Shown here one piece after another: positions 7,603-15,694 of a DNA stretch of 64,000 bases (position 1 is its first letter; every line of letters starts with the position of its first letter). A model generated the notes under the pieces. That model had not been told where the DNA came from and did not search any database. It saw nothing but the letters and a program-made list of their open reading frames with translations. Source of the stretch: Glycomyces salinus (GTDB taxonomy: Bacteria; Actinomycetota; Actinomycetes; Mycobacteriales; Micromonosporaceae); contig NZ_JAELXW010000023.1 of NCBI RefSeq assembly GCF_016428645.1, forward strand, positions 1 through 64,000, read 5' to 3'. Both the position numbers and the translations under genes were made by a program.

Positions 7603-9002
7603 AGGCGGTCGGGCCCGTAGGGGCTGGGCAGGTCGGTCTCGCCCTCCCGCCAGCGCCGCGCCATCGACCGCAGCACCACGATCGCGCCGACGGTCATGGT
7701 GCCGTAGACGACCGTGGAGGCGCCCAGGATCCACCACAGCCCCGCGGAGTGCTCGCCGGCGGCCTCGGTGGTGCGCATGACGCCGTAGACGATCCACGGC
7801 TGCCTGCCGACCTCGGTGGCGATCCATCCGGCCTGGAGGGCGACCACCGCCAGGGGCCCGCAGACTGCGGCGAACCGCAGAAACCACCGGTTCCGCAGCA
7901 GATCGGTGCGCCGCCATCGGAAGAACCAGTACATGACGACGCCGAGCATCAGCAGCAGTCCGATGCCGATCATGGTCTGGAAGGCCCAGTGGGTGAGGTT
8001 GACCGGCGGCTCGTCCTCGTCCCGAATCCGGTCGAGGCCGGGCACCGGCTCGCTGAGCGAGCCCATCGAGATGAGCGAGCCGAGGTACGGGATCTCCAGG
8101 GCGCCCTTGACCTCGCCGTCGATGAGCACGCCGCCGATGCGCAGCGGCGAGGCGCCGTCGTCGGTGGTCTCGGCCAGCTCGAAGGCGGCCAGCTTGGCGG
8201 GCTGGCGCTCGTCGAGGCCGTCGCCGAGGACGTGGCCGACGAAGGGCTGGGCGAGGGCGGCGACGGTGGCGAACACGAACGGGACCGTGAAGCCGAGCCG
8301 GTGGTGGCGGTCGCGCCTGCCGCGCAGCATCCCGACCGCGTAGACCCCGGCGATCGAGAACCCGACGACCATGTAGGCGGCGACCCACATGTGCGCGAAC
8401 TGGAGCGCGGTGTGCTCGTTGAACAGCACCGCCCACGGCCGGATGTCGACGACCTCGCCGTCGACCACGTTGAAGCCGGTCGGGTTGTTCATCCAGGCGT
8501 TGACCGCCAGGACGCAGTAGGTGCCGATGACGCCGGTGACCGCCATGGGCGCCACCATGAACAGGTGGACCTTCGGCGGCATGCGGCCCCAGCCGTAGAG
8601 GTAGATGCCAAGGAAGATCGCCTCCAGGAAGAACGCGAGCCCTTCGAAGGCGAACGGCAGGCCCAGCACGTCGCCGAAGGTGCCCATCAGGCCCGGCCAC
8701 AGCAGGCCCATCTCGAAGCTGAGGACGGTGCCGGAGACCACGCCGATGGCGAACAGGACGGCCGAGACCTTGGCCCAGCGCTTGGCCAGTCCGAGCGCGA
8801 CCGGGTCGTCGCGGCGGATCCCCCGCAGGTGCATCACGAAGATGATCGCGGGGAAGGCCACGCCGAAGCAGGCCAGGATGATGTGCCATCCGAGCGAGAG
8901 CGCCATCTGCTGGCGGGCCGGAAGCAGTCCGGCCGGTTCGGCTGAGGCCAGCGTCGAGGTGGCCACATCGGATAGTTGCGTTGCGAGGTCGGCGGGCGAC
9001 AT
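7590..9002 (-). CDS. cydA: Cytochrome bd oxidase subunit I
   Basis: CydA, 470 residues, the haem-carrying and quinol-oxidising subunit. The proximal haem His lies in ALSLGWHIILACFGVAF (His40). A second ligand His is in LQFAHMWVAAYMV. GLAFFLEAIFLGIYLYGW holds the conserved membrane glutamate, and GWIATEVGRQPW is the family signature. The Q-loop region is of the short type. The ATG at 9002 is accepted, although its ribosome site is weak; a GTG 12 codons later is an alternative. The last residues (LANL) and the stop come from the 33-bp repeat. A perfect Rex-type operator sits 41 bp upstream, implying induction at high NADH/low oxygen. Confidence 0.95.
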   Translation of the reverse strand: MSPADLATQLSDVATSTLASAEPAGLLPARQQMALSLGWHIILACFGVAFPAIIFVMHLRGIRRDDPVALGLAKRWAKVSAVLFAIGVVSGTVLSFEMGLLWPGLMGTFGDVLGLPFAFEGLAFFLEAIFLGIYLYGWGRMPPKVHLFMVAPMAVTGVIGTYCVLAVNAWMNNPTGFNVVDGEVVDIRPWAVLFNEHTALQFAHMWVAAYMVVGFSIAGVYAVGMLRGRRDRHHRLGFTVPFVFATVAALAQPFVGHVLGDGLDERQPAKLAAFELAETTDDGASPLRIGGVLIDGEVKGALEIPYLGSLISMGSLSEPVPGLDRIRDEDEPPVNLTHWAFQTMIGIGLLLMLGVVMYWFFRWRRTDLLRNRWFLRFAAVCGPLAVVALQAGWIATEVGRQPWIVYGVMRTTEAAGEHSAGLWWILGASTVVYGTMTVGAIVVLRSMARRWREGETDLPSPYGPDRLANL

Positions 9003-9042
9003 GCCTTGAACGTACGCGGGCGCCCCGTCCTCCGACAGGTTC

Positions 9043-9060
9043 TTGTGAAAGCTTTCACAA
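9043..9060. promoter_or_regulatory. Rex operator upstream of cydAB
   Basis: TTGTGAAAGCTTTCACAA is a perfect 18-bp palindrome matching the Rex consensus TTGTGAAN4TTCACAA. Rex is the NADH/NAD+-sensing repressor known to control cydABCD in Streptomyces. The site lies 41 bp upstream of the cydA start, between cydA and the HAD gene, whose 3' end faces it. Control of cydA by Rex is therefore strongly implied. Confidence 0.85.
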
Positions 9061-9145
9061 GCCGTTTCAGGACTCGGAAACTGAACGGAACCCGCAGGTG
9101 AGAGCGCCCGCCGTGGTCAGCGGCGCCGTCTAAACTTGAACACGT

Positions 9146-9919
9146 TCAGTCCTCATCTCGGTCCAGGAAACCGAGGACGTGCCGCAGTCCGCGCTCGCCG
9201 GTGCGCTGCTCGGCCGGGAGGATGTAGGCGCGGGCCCCGATCGAGGCCGCGCCGCCGTCGCGGGCGGGGTTGTCGCCGACCATGAGCGCGGCCCGCGGGT
9301 CGACGCCGAGCCGGTCGCAGGCGGCCCTGAAGATCTCCGGCGACGGCTTCTCGGCCCCCACCTCGTAGGAGAGGATCCGGGCCGCGACCAGGTCGTCGAG
9401 CCCGAAGTGCTTGAGGTGCACGCCCAGGTCCCAGGCGAAGTCGCTGACGATCGCCACCGGCAGGCCCCGCCGGGCCAGCTCCCGCAGCACCGGCTCGGTG
9501 TCGGCGTACGGCACCCAGGCGTCCGGGGCGCTGAGCTGCTCGTAGGCCGCCCGTTCGCGGCCGCGCAGGAAGTCGACGCGACGCCACCATTCGAAGGTGG
9601 CCTCCCAGTGCCGCCGCGGGTCCAGATCGCGCCCGGCCTGGGCGGCGGCGACCTCGGGAAGGGCGCCGGTCTGCTCGATCTGCGCGATCGTGTCCTCGAA
9701 GAAGTCCTCGCGCTCGGTCTCGGCGGCCCGCCCGGTGGCGGCGGCGACGCGCCGCAGCCACATCCGGGCGTCGATCATGCGGAACAGGGTGTTGGAGAAG
9801 TCGAAGAGCACCGCCTCGACCGGCGGCACCGGTGCGGCGGCCTGCGCCTCGTCGATCCGGTAGGCCGCGGGTGTGTCGTAGAGTCCTCGCACCCGGCAAG
9901 GGTAGCCGCGGATGCCCAC
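9146..9919 (-). CDS. HAD-superfamily hydrolase with a Ser replacing the second motif-I Asp
   Basis: A HAD hydrolase of about 257 residues. Motif I is AVLFDFSNTLF: the nucleophile Asp is present, but the usual second Asp (DxD) is Ser, as in dehalogenase-like members that lack the general acid. Motif II is AIVSDFAWDLG, motif III the Lys of AEKPSPEIF, and motif IV MVGDNPARDGG. A cap domain of about 90 residues sits between motifs I and II. The substrate is unknown. The start is uncertain: GTG 9919 has a GGGAG site inside the preceding hairpin; GTG 9892 and GTG 9829 are alternatives. It lies 49 bp after the sugar-binding lipoprotein on the same strand. Confidence 0.75.
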   Translation of the reverse strand: MGIRGYPCRVRGLYDTPAAYRIDEAQAAAPVPPVEAVLFDFSNTLFRMIDARMWLRRVAAATGRAAETEREDFFEDTIAQIEQTGALPEVAAAQAGRDLDPRRHWEATFEWWRRVDFLRGRERAAYEQLSAPDAWVPYADTEPVLRELARRGLPVAIVSDFAWDLGVHLKHFGLDDLVAARILSYEVGAEKPSPEIFRAACDRLGVDPRAALMVGDNPARDGGAASIGARAYILPAEQRTGERGLRHVLGFLDRDED

Positions 9920-9920
9920 C

Positions 9921-9950
9921 GGGCTCCCGACCCGGTGGGGCCGGGAGCCC
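9921..9950 (-). terminator. Hairpin between the solute-binding protein and HAD genes
   Basis: GGGCTCCCG (9921-9929) pairs with CGGGAGCCC (9942-9950) across a 12-nt loop, 19 bp after the binding-protein stop. There is no T-run. It could terminate, or could limit downstream HAD expression. Confidence 0.5.
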
Positions 9951-9968
9951 CCCTCCCCGCTCGGGAGG

Positions 9969-11267
9969 CTACTGCTCGGACTCGAACAGGGTCTCGGCCT
10001 CGATGAAGAACCGTTCGGCGGCCTCGGCCGTGGTCATCTCCTCGTACTGGACCTGCTCGTGGATCTCCAGGTACTTGGACTCGATGGCGCCGGCGGCCGC
10101 GGGCGGGGCCGCGGGCGGCGCCTCCAGGTAGTCGGCGATGCTCTCCTCGTAGTCCATGACCGCCTGCGAGTACTCGTCGAGCTCGATGTTGTCCAGCCCG
10201 GACCGGGTTGACGGGACGCCGCGGTTGGTACCGAGGATCGCCACGGCATCGGGGTCGTTGAGCAGGAAGTCGACGAGCTTCGCCGACTCCTCGGGGTACT
10301 CGGAGTTGGCGGCGATGACCCACTGCATCGACGGTTTCAGGAAGGTCCCCAGGTTGCCGGGGTCGGACGTGGGCGGGGCGGTGAGCGCCAGGGTCCCGCC
10401 GATCTCCTCGACGGTCGGGGCGATGCCGCCCAGGATGCTGTCCCAGCGGATCATCGTGCCCATCACACCCTCGGTCACACCGTCCGACTCCAGTTCGGAG
10501 GCGGCGGAGGGCTCGGGCACGTGTCCCGCCTCGACCAGCGGGAAGACCATCTCCCAGTACTCGATGAGCTCCGCCTCGGTGAAGCCGAGCTGATTGGCCT
10601 CCACGTCGTAGAAGGCCAGGCCCCTCTGGCGCAGCCACAGCTCCAGGAACAGGTAGGAGTGGGTCCAGTCCTCGGCGCCCCAGAACTCGTCGCCCATCTC
10701 GGTGCTCAGCTGAGTGACCAGGTCGGCGTAGTCGTCCCACGAGTAGCCCGCTTCGGGGACCTCGATGCCGAACTGGTCGAACAGGTCGGAGCGGTAGACC
10801 AGGCCGAGGGTGTTGGCCGCGACCGGCACGGCGACCAGGTCGCCGTCGATCCTGCCGGTGTCAAGCAGGCTCTGCTCGCGGAAGGCGCCGGTGTCGATCA
10901 GGTCGTCGAGCGGGGTGAGCAGTCCGGTGCCGCCGAACTGGCGCAGGCGCGGGTAGTCCATCTGGAAGACGTCCGGCAGGCTCTGCGAGGCCATCCGGCC
11001 GGTCAGGCCCTCCCAGTAGGGACCGTAGTCCGCGAAGCTGGTCTGGACGGTGATGCCCTCGTTCTTCTCCTCGAACAGGTCGATGGCTTCTTGGGTGATG
11101 TCGGCTCGGACGTCGTTGCCCCACCATTCGAACCCGATCTCGATCGGGTCGTCGGCGGTGCCGGAGGGCCCGTCGTCGCCGCAGGCGGCCGCGGCTCCGA
11201 GCGCCGCCGCCGCGGACGCGCCCGTCAGCAGGGTGCGGCGCCTGGCGCGGTGCGGGTGTCTGATCAT
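9969..11267 (-). CDS. Carbohydrate ABC transporter substrate-binding lipoprotein (family 1)
   Basis: A 432-residue extracellular solute-binding protein. The N-terminus has a twin-arginine-type start (HRARRRTLLTGASAAAALG) and a lipobox AAAC near residue 29. The mature protein shows the family-1 pattern: IEIGFEWWGNDVRADITQEAI, then LPDVFQMDYPRLRQF, then LVAVPVAANTLGLVYRSDLF. It would deliver an oligosaccharide to a membrane permease, but none lies in the window, so it is an orphan component here. A GTTAAAACGATTTAAG site 111 bp upstream almost matches one in front of the rhamnogalacturonan lyase. A pectin-derived ligand is therefore a reasonable inference. Confidence 0.85.
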   Translation of the reverse strand: MIRHPHRARRRTLLTGASAAAALGAAAACGDDGPSGTADDPIEIGFEWWGNDVRADITQEAIDLFEEKNEGITVQTSFADYGPYWEGLTGRMASQSLPDVFQMDYPRLRQFGGTGLLTPLDDLIDTGAFREQSLLDTGRIDGDLVAVPVAANTLGLVYRSDLFDQFGIEVPEAGYSWDDYADLVTQLSTEMGDEFWGAEDWTHSYLFLELWLRQRGLAFYDVEANQLGFTEAELIEYWEMVFPLVEAGHVPEPSAASELESDGVTEGVMGTMIRWDSILGGIAPTVEEIGGTLALTAPPTSDPGNLGTFLKPSMQWVIAANSEYPEESAKLVDFLLNDPDAVAILGTNRGVPSTRSGLDNIELDEYSQAVMDYEESIADYLEAPPAAPPAAAGAIESKYLEIHEQVQYEEMTTAEAAERFFIEAETLFESEQ

Positions 11268-11377
11268 CGTCGATCTGCTCCTTCGCTGTGAGGGGTCCCG
11301 CTCGCGCGGGCCACAGGATCTATTCGGTTGTTCCCTGGAGCGGCCGAGGGATGATGCCGGTGCCGGCCCGCAGAGAC

Positions 11378-11391
11378 TTAAATCGTTTTAA
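11378..11391. promoter_or_regulatory. LacI-like operator in front of the binding-protein gene
   Basis: TTAAATCGTTTTAA on the + strand; on the gene strand with flanks it reads GTTAAAACGATTTAAG. It agrees at 14 of 16 positions with the site upstream of the rhamnogalacturonan lyase (GTTAAAGCGATTTAAC). The symmetric form with a central CG is typical of LacI-family operators. No LacI gene lies in the window. Confidence 0.6.
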
Positions 11392-11460
11392 CACTTGATT
11401 TCGCCACCATAGAACGCGTTTTCCAAAGCTGTCAAGCTCGGCGCGGGCTTTCGGTCCGGG

Positions 11461-11499
11461 CCCGTCTGCCCGCCGGGGTCGATCCGGCGGGCGGACGGG
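11461..11499 (-). terminator. Terminator hairpin of the rhamnogalacturonan lyase
   Basis: CCCGTCTGCCCGCCGG (11461-11476) pairs with 11484-11499 with a single mismatch around a 7-nt loop, directly after the lyase stop codon. Confidence 0.65.
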
Positions 11500-11505
11500 G
11501 TTCGA

Positions 11506-13842
11506 TCAGTAGGTGATGTCGGGCCGCGGCGGGGCGTCCATGTCCCAGCCGAGGAAGTAGTCGACGTGGTGGGACTGCATGTAGCCCTTGACGGTCATGT
11601 CGTTGCGGTAGGCCGGGTTGTGCGCGAGGGTGTAGAGCCCGATGTCGGTAGGCCGATCGGTGGTGAAGATGATCAGCTCGTTGCTGTCACCGTCGGGCAT
11701 GATGACCTCTTCGCGCCAGTCGCCGAACACGTCGGCGATGAGGCCCGGCTGGCCGCGCGGCCCGGTGGACGCGCCGTAGTTCCAGGTGGACTCCAGTCGC
11801 GGCAGGCTGTTGCTGGGGCTGGGGTTGTTCCAGTCCCATTTCTCGATCTTGCCGTCGTTGAACAGCTCCATGCCGATGTCGCCGTCCCACCACAGGCCCA
11901 TCTGCGGCCACGGGTAGAGCGAGGTGTTGGGTTCGGCCAGCTGGTTGGACGGGCCGTTGTAGACCCCGTCGAACGTCCAGACCTCCATGCCCGGGAAGCG
12001 CGGGTCGATGTCGCCGGCCATGCCGCGCCCCAGGTCGGTCACGGCGCCGTAGTGCTCCCAGATCATCTCGCCGGTGGCGGCGTCGTAGTAGTACTCGCGC
12101 AGTCCGCTCTGGTTGTTCTGCTGGATCCCGTAGCCCTCCAGGCCCGGCCGGCTCGGGTCGATGTCGGCGATGTGCCAGCGGTCGCCGTGCACGACGCCCT
12201 CGTCGCCCAGGGAGTACTTCACGGAGCCGTCGCCTTCGAGCACGAACCCGATCTCGGCGAACTCGTCGTCGCCGTCGCCGTCGACGTCGAGGCAGCGGCT
12301 GTTGTGCCCGTCCGGGTAGTTCCCGTTGCGCAGCCACTTCCACTGCATGTCGACGCTGCTGCCGTCGAAGTCCCAGGCGCTGACCATGAGGTTGAACCCG
12401 CCGTTGCCGACCCGGTTCTTCATGTAGGTCACCAGGCTCGGCGTCTCGCCATCGAGGTAGCAGGCGGCCATCCGGGCGTACATCGGCCCGTCGGAGATGT
12501 AGTCGGTCGGCACCATCGCCGCGTCCTCGAGCGCGCCGGTCCGGCCGTCGAGCATGGCGATGAACTGCTCGGTGTTGTTGCCGTGGTTGAAGGTCTGCCC
12601 GTCGCCGAAGGTGACGCCGTTGGCGATGCGGACCGCGACCTCGGAGCGTCCGTCGCCGTCGAAGTCGTAGACGGTGACCCCGTCGTTGTGGCCGACGTCG
12701 ATGGTGGACGAGCCGCCCTCGATGTTGTTCTGATCGGTGCTGTTGTGGCCCATGTCGACCTCCCACAGGAAGTCGCCCTCGCTGGAGTAGGCCTCGATCG
12801 ACTGCGGGGAGGTCTGCCGGTCCACCACGTAGTCGTAGGCGCCGTCGCCGTCGAGGTCGCCGACCCACACGAATTGGATCGTGCCGCCGTCGCGCAGCGG
12901 AATGCGGACGACCGGCTCGACCGCGTTGTTCGCGTCGAGCGTGAACTCACCGCGCGCGGCCTGCTCCTGGCCGTCGATGACCGGCCTGACCCGGTAGGTG
13001 TTGTCCTGGGAGAGGTCCGCGCCGGAGTCGGTGAAGTTGGTCGCTCCGGTCACGACCTGGTTGTTGATCCTGGTCTCCGAACCGCCTCCGGTGGAGCGGT
13101 AGACGTTGAAGCCGATGCCGTCCGGGTCGAGCCCGAGCAGACGCCAGCTGACCAGCACGTCGCTGCCGCTGGAGCGGACCGCCACGACCCCGCGGTCGAG
13201 GTCCTCCATCTGCCGGTCGCCCGGCGTCGGGGGGTCGTCGTCATCGTCATCGTCGTCGTCATCGTCGACGGGGATGAGGCGCCATTGCTGGTTGGCGCCG
13301 CCGTTGGAGTCGTACTGGGAGATGCGGCCGCCGACCTCGGTCGACTGTTCCCACACGTCCATGGTCTTCCCGGAGAAGCGGTTGACGAAGGTGGCGTACC
13401 CGCCGGACTCGTTGATCTCCCACTGCTGGTTGGTCCCGTCCAGGTCGTCGTACTGGGCGATCGTGGCGCCGTTGTCTTCGTTCCACTCCCACACGTCCAG
13501 GACCATCCCGGAGTGGCGGGCCTGGATCCGGTAGTAGCCGTCGCCGGAGTCGAGGAACCGGAACTGCTGGGCCTCCGAGTCGTTGGAGGTCCACTGGACC
13601 AGCTCGGCCCCCGCCGCGGTCGAGCCGCCGCTGATGTTGAGGACGAGACCGGAGTGCCGGGATTCGATGGTGTACCACGTGCCGGTCTCGAACGCCTCGG
13701 CCTTGGAGGCGCCGGCGACGCTGAGCGTGACCGCCGTCAGTGCGGCGACCGCGAGCGTGACGACGGTCAGGAGCGCGCGTCCGCGCCGGGTTGGAGTGCC
13801 GGGCGAATGCCCTCGGTATCGATCTTTAGGAAGCGTTTTCAT
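11506..13842 (-). CDS. Secreted rhamnogalacturonan lyase (PL11) with N-terminal ricin-type lectin domain
   Basis: A 778-residue secreted enzyme that cleaves rhamnogalacturonan I of pectin by beta-elimination. The ATG at 13842 has GGAGG 8-10 nt upstream; the frame upstream of it is not needed. A signal peptide with RRGRALLTVVTLAVAALTAV ends near SKAEA. Residues about 50-180 form a ricin-B/CBM13-like lectin with repeated Q-x-W/F motifs (AQQFRF, NQQWEI, NQQWRL). An unbroken run of 11 Asp forms the linker. The rest is the PL11 eight-bladed propeller, with MEDLDRGVVAVRSSGSDVLVSWRLLG, FVWVGDLDGDGAYDYVVDRQ and calcium-type DGDGDDEF repeats. A LacI-like operator lies 170 bp upstream. Confidence 0.9.
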   Translation of the reverse strand: MKTLPKDRYRGHSPGTPTRRGRALLTVVTLAVAALTAVTLSVAGASKAEAFETGTWYTIESRHSGLVLNISGGSTAAGAELVQWTSNDSEAQQFRFLDSGDGYYRIQARHSGMVLDVWEWNEDNGATIAQYDDLDGTNQQWEINESGGYATFVNRFSGKTMDVWEQSTEVGGRISQYDSNGGANQQWRLIPVDDDDDDDDDDDPPTPGDRQMEDLDRGVVAVRSSGSDVLVSWRLLGLDPDGIGFNVYRSTGGGSETRINNQVVTGATNFTDSGADLSQDNTYRVRPVIDGQEQAARGEFTLDANNAVEPVVRIPLRDGGTIQFVWVGDLDGDGAYDYVVDRQTSPQSIEAYSSEGDFLWEVDMGHNSTDQNNIEGGSSTIDVGHNDGVTVYDFDGDGRSEVAVRIANGVTFGDGQTFNHGNNTEQFIAMLDGRTGALEDAAMVPTDYISDGPMYARMAACYLDGETPSLVTYMKNRVGNGGFNLMVSAWDFDGSSVDMQWKWLRNGNYPDGHNSRCLDVDGDGDDEFAEIGFVLEGDGSVKYSLGDEGVVHGDRWHIADIDPSRPGLEGYGIQQNNQSGLREYYYDAATGEMIWEHYGAVTDLGRGMAGDIDPRFPGMEVWTFDGVYNGPSNQLAEPNTSLYPWPQMGLWWDGDIGMELFNDGKIEKWDWNNPSPSNSLPRLESTWNYGASTGPRGQPGLIADVFGDWREEVIMPDGDSNELIIFTTDRPTDIGLYTLAHNPAYRNDMTVKGYMQSHHVDYFLGWDMDAPPRPDITY

Positions 13843-14012
13843 TGTTCCTCCATGTCTGCCGTTGAACGGAAGAGCTGAACGGTTCGAACCCGCCTCGATC
13901 CGCCGAGTGCCGGAGACGGCGGAGCCGATAGCGGGCGGCGGCTCCGGGGCCGGGCGGAGCAGGAGCGCCTTTCCCCATATTTGAACATAGATAATCATGA
14001 ATGGCAATGACT

Positions 14013-14028
14013 GTTAAAGCGATTTAAC
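14013..14028. promoter_or_regulatory. LacI-like operator in front of the rhamnogalacturonan lyase
   Basis: GTTAAAGCGATTTAAC is a 16-bp near-palindrome (arms GTTAAA/TTTAAC around GCGA). It recurs at 11377-11392 before the sugar-binding lipoprotein with 14 of 16 bases conserved on the gene strand. Confidence 0.6.
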
Positions 14029-14094
14029 CGGCGGCGTCAGCCTCCCTTGATATGACCGCGCCCGGGCCCCGGGCCGAACCGACGCGCCGCGCCC

Positions 14095-14143
14095 GCGGCG
14101 GTGATCCGGCGCCCGGCTTCGGGACCGACCGGATCACCGCCGC
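14095..14143 (-). terminator. Terminator hairpin of the His-rich membrane protein gene
   Basis: GCGGCGGTGATCCGG (14095-14109) is the exact complement of 14129-14143: a 15-bp perfect stem with a 19-nt loop, beginning 11 bp after the gene's stop. Confidence 0.65.
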
Positions 14144-14153
14144 TCGGCCGGGG

Positions 14154-15065
14154 TCAGTCGTGCTCCTCGCCAGGAGCGTGGGTGTGGTCGTGCTCCTCGG
14201 CCGGGCTCTCCTCGTCGTCCGCATCGGAGGGCGCCTGGCTATCGGACGGGGTCTCGCCGGTCGGCTCGTCGGTGCCCATCTCCTCGTCACCGTGATCGTG
14301 GTCGTGGCCGTCCCCGCCGCCGTGTCCGCCTTCCTCGCCGTGGCTGTGGCTGTGTTCGAGGGCGCTCACCGAGCCCTGCGCGCCCGCCGCCCCGAAGGCG
14401 AGGAACGCGACGACCACCGCCGCCCAGTAGCCGGCCGCCGCGACCCTGCCTTCGCGCTCGCGCGGCAGCAGCGACAGCGACAGGCCCGCCACGACGGCGA
14501 TCTCGAGAGCGGCGGCCAGCAGGTCGGCGACGCCGACCGCCTCGGGGACGCCCGCCGCGGGACCGAAGGGCATCCCCTGGGCCCGGCTGAGGGCCCACAC
14601 GCCGAGGAACCCGAGGTTCGCCAGCAGGCCGACGACCCGGATGAAGAGGTTGCCGAACCTGAGGGCGACCAGGCCCCAGACGATCTGGAAGGCCGCGGTC
14701 CCGGCGAAGAACAGCCCGGCCATCAGCCACTCCCCCCAGTGGGGCGGTGTGGCGGCGATGTGGATGGCGCCGGCGGCAAGGCTGGCGATCGCCGCGACGG
14801 TCCGCAGGAGCGAGGCGTCGGTCCGCCGGCGCCCCTGGGGCTCCGGTTCCTCGGCCTCACCCGGTCCGGGCGGGCGGGGCGGCGTGAGCGGCCGACCGGA
14901 CTCGGTCGCGCCCAGCGATTCGAGGTAGTCGGCCATCTCGACGTCCACGCGGCGCAGTTGCATGGTCTCGTCGTCCACGCCGCCGGAGGTCGACCGCGGG
15001 GCGGACATGCCGGAGGGCGGCCTCCCGGCGGATGGTCGGGGTAGGCCGTTCGGGGATGAATTCAT
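14154..15065 (-). CDS. Multi-spanning membrane protein with a His/Asp/Glu-rich cytoplasmic or external tail
   Basis: A 303-residue protein. After about 95 polar residues (VDVEMADYLESLGATESG, then a Pro-rich stretch) come about six hydrophobic helices (LLRTVAAIASLAAGAIHIAA; LMAGLFFAGTAAFQIVWGLVAL; and others). The last 75 residues are low complexity, with HSHSHGEEGGHGGG, HDHDHGDEE and EEHDHTHAPGEEHD. Such tails usually bind divalent metals. The ATG at 15065 has GAGGAAG upstream. The next gene upstream on the same strand encodes a small exported His-rich protein, so the two probably work together. The family is not named with confidence. Confidence 0.7.
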   Translation of the reverse strand: MNSSPNGLPRPSAGRPPSGMSAPRSTSGGVDDETMQLRRVDVEMADYLESLGATESGRPLTPPRPPGPGEAEEPEPQGRRRTDASLLRTVAAIASLAAGAIHIAATPPHWGEWLMAGLFFAGTAAFQIVWGLVALRFGNLFIRVVGLLANLGFLGVWALSRAQGMPFGPAAGVPEAVGVADLLAAALEIAVVAGLSLSLLPREREGRVAAAGYWAAVVVAFLAFGAAGAQGSVSALEHSHSHGEEGGHGGGDGHDHDHGDEEMGTDEPTGETPSDSQAPSDADDEESPAEEHDHTHAPGEEHD

Positions 15066-15152
15066 GTGCTTCCTCGGCTTCAGGTCGGGTTGCGGCGCGC
15101 GGCGCCGCAGGGGGGTCATGACTCGCGGGGCCGCCTCGGGGAGGCGCGGAAT

Positions 15153-15509
15153 CTAGACCCGGTTGATCTGAAGCACGGTCACGGGATCGGGCGGCGAGCG
15201 GCTGTTGCCGACATCGGCGCGGGTGTCACGGCCGACCGACTCGGTCGACTCGGGAAGCGCCCAGGACCCCACCGCGACGTCGGCGGCGGTCTCGCCGGAG
15301 TCGGGAGGCAGTACCTGGCCGCAGATCTCGTCGTGATCCCGGTGGCCCGGCTGGTCCCCAGCGGGGGCGTCATGGCCGCCGTGTGCGGCGTGATCGTGAT
15401 GGGCGGTCTCGAATCCGCCGAACTCGCCGTGCGGATCGAGGAGGTGACCCAGGGCCATGAGGCTGGCGAGGCAGGCGAGCAGTAGTGCCGCTCGCCTGCG
15501 ATTCTGCAC
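15153..15509 (-). CDS. Small exported or membrane-anchored His-rich protein
   Basis: About 118 residues. The short N-terminal hydrophobic segment RRRAALLLACLASLMALGHLL is followed by a His-rich stretch (ETAHHDHAAHGGHDA, then HRDHDEICG). This layout resembles the DUF6153 group of small actinobacterial proteins, but the match is not firm. The GTG at 15509 has AGAGG 11 nt upstream; GTG 15521 would overlap that site. Position and His content pair it with the membrane protein 87 bp downstream, suggesting a periplasmic metal-handling role. Confidence 0.55.
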   Translation of the reverse strand: MQNRRRAALLLACLASLMALGHLLDPHGEFGGFETAHHDHAAHGGHDAPAGDQPGHRDHDEICGQVLPPDSGETAADVAVGSWALPESTESVGRDTRADVGNSRSPPDPVTVLQINRV

Positions 15510-15643
15510 GGGGGTATGCACCTCTCGTCCGGGGGTTGGACCGCTGTCACCTGCGGCGACGATAGCATGCGACGCGAGGGGGGCACACGATTCGTGTCCA
15601 CCGAGGAACCGAGCCGAGGAGGGGCGTGCGCGCGCCTCGATCC

Positions 15644-15655
15644 GAAAGCGCTTAC
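15644..15655. promoter_or_regulatory. LacI-type palindrome upstream of the BNR_4 gene
   Basis: GAAAGCGCTTAC contains the perfect palindrome AAGCGCTT (15646-15653) of the kind bound by many LacI-family sugar regulators. It lies 22-40 bp before the candidate ATG starts of the BNR_4 gene. It differs from the GTTAAARCGATTTAAS sites, so another regulator is implied. Confidence 0.45.
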
Positions 15656-15694
15656 CATCGAAGGTACAGGTTGCCGATGAAGGGACTCACCCCC

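Noticed and set aside
11566-13878. Long forward frame antisense to the rhamnogalacturonan lyase
   Set aside because: Val/Asp/Gly-rich mirror of the real gene; the reverse frame has signal peptide, lectin and propeller motifs.
14052-15044. Forward 330-residue frame over the His-rich membrane gene
   Set aside because: Looks hydrophobic at first, but it is the complement of the His/Asp tail; the reverse frame has a ribosome site, six helices and a terminator.
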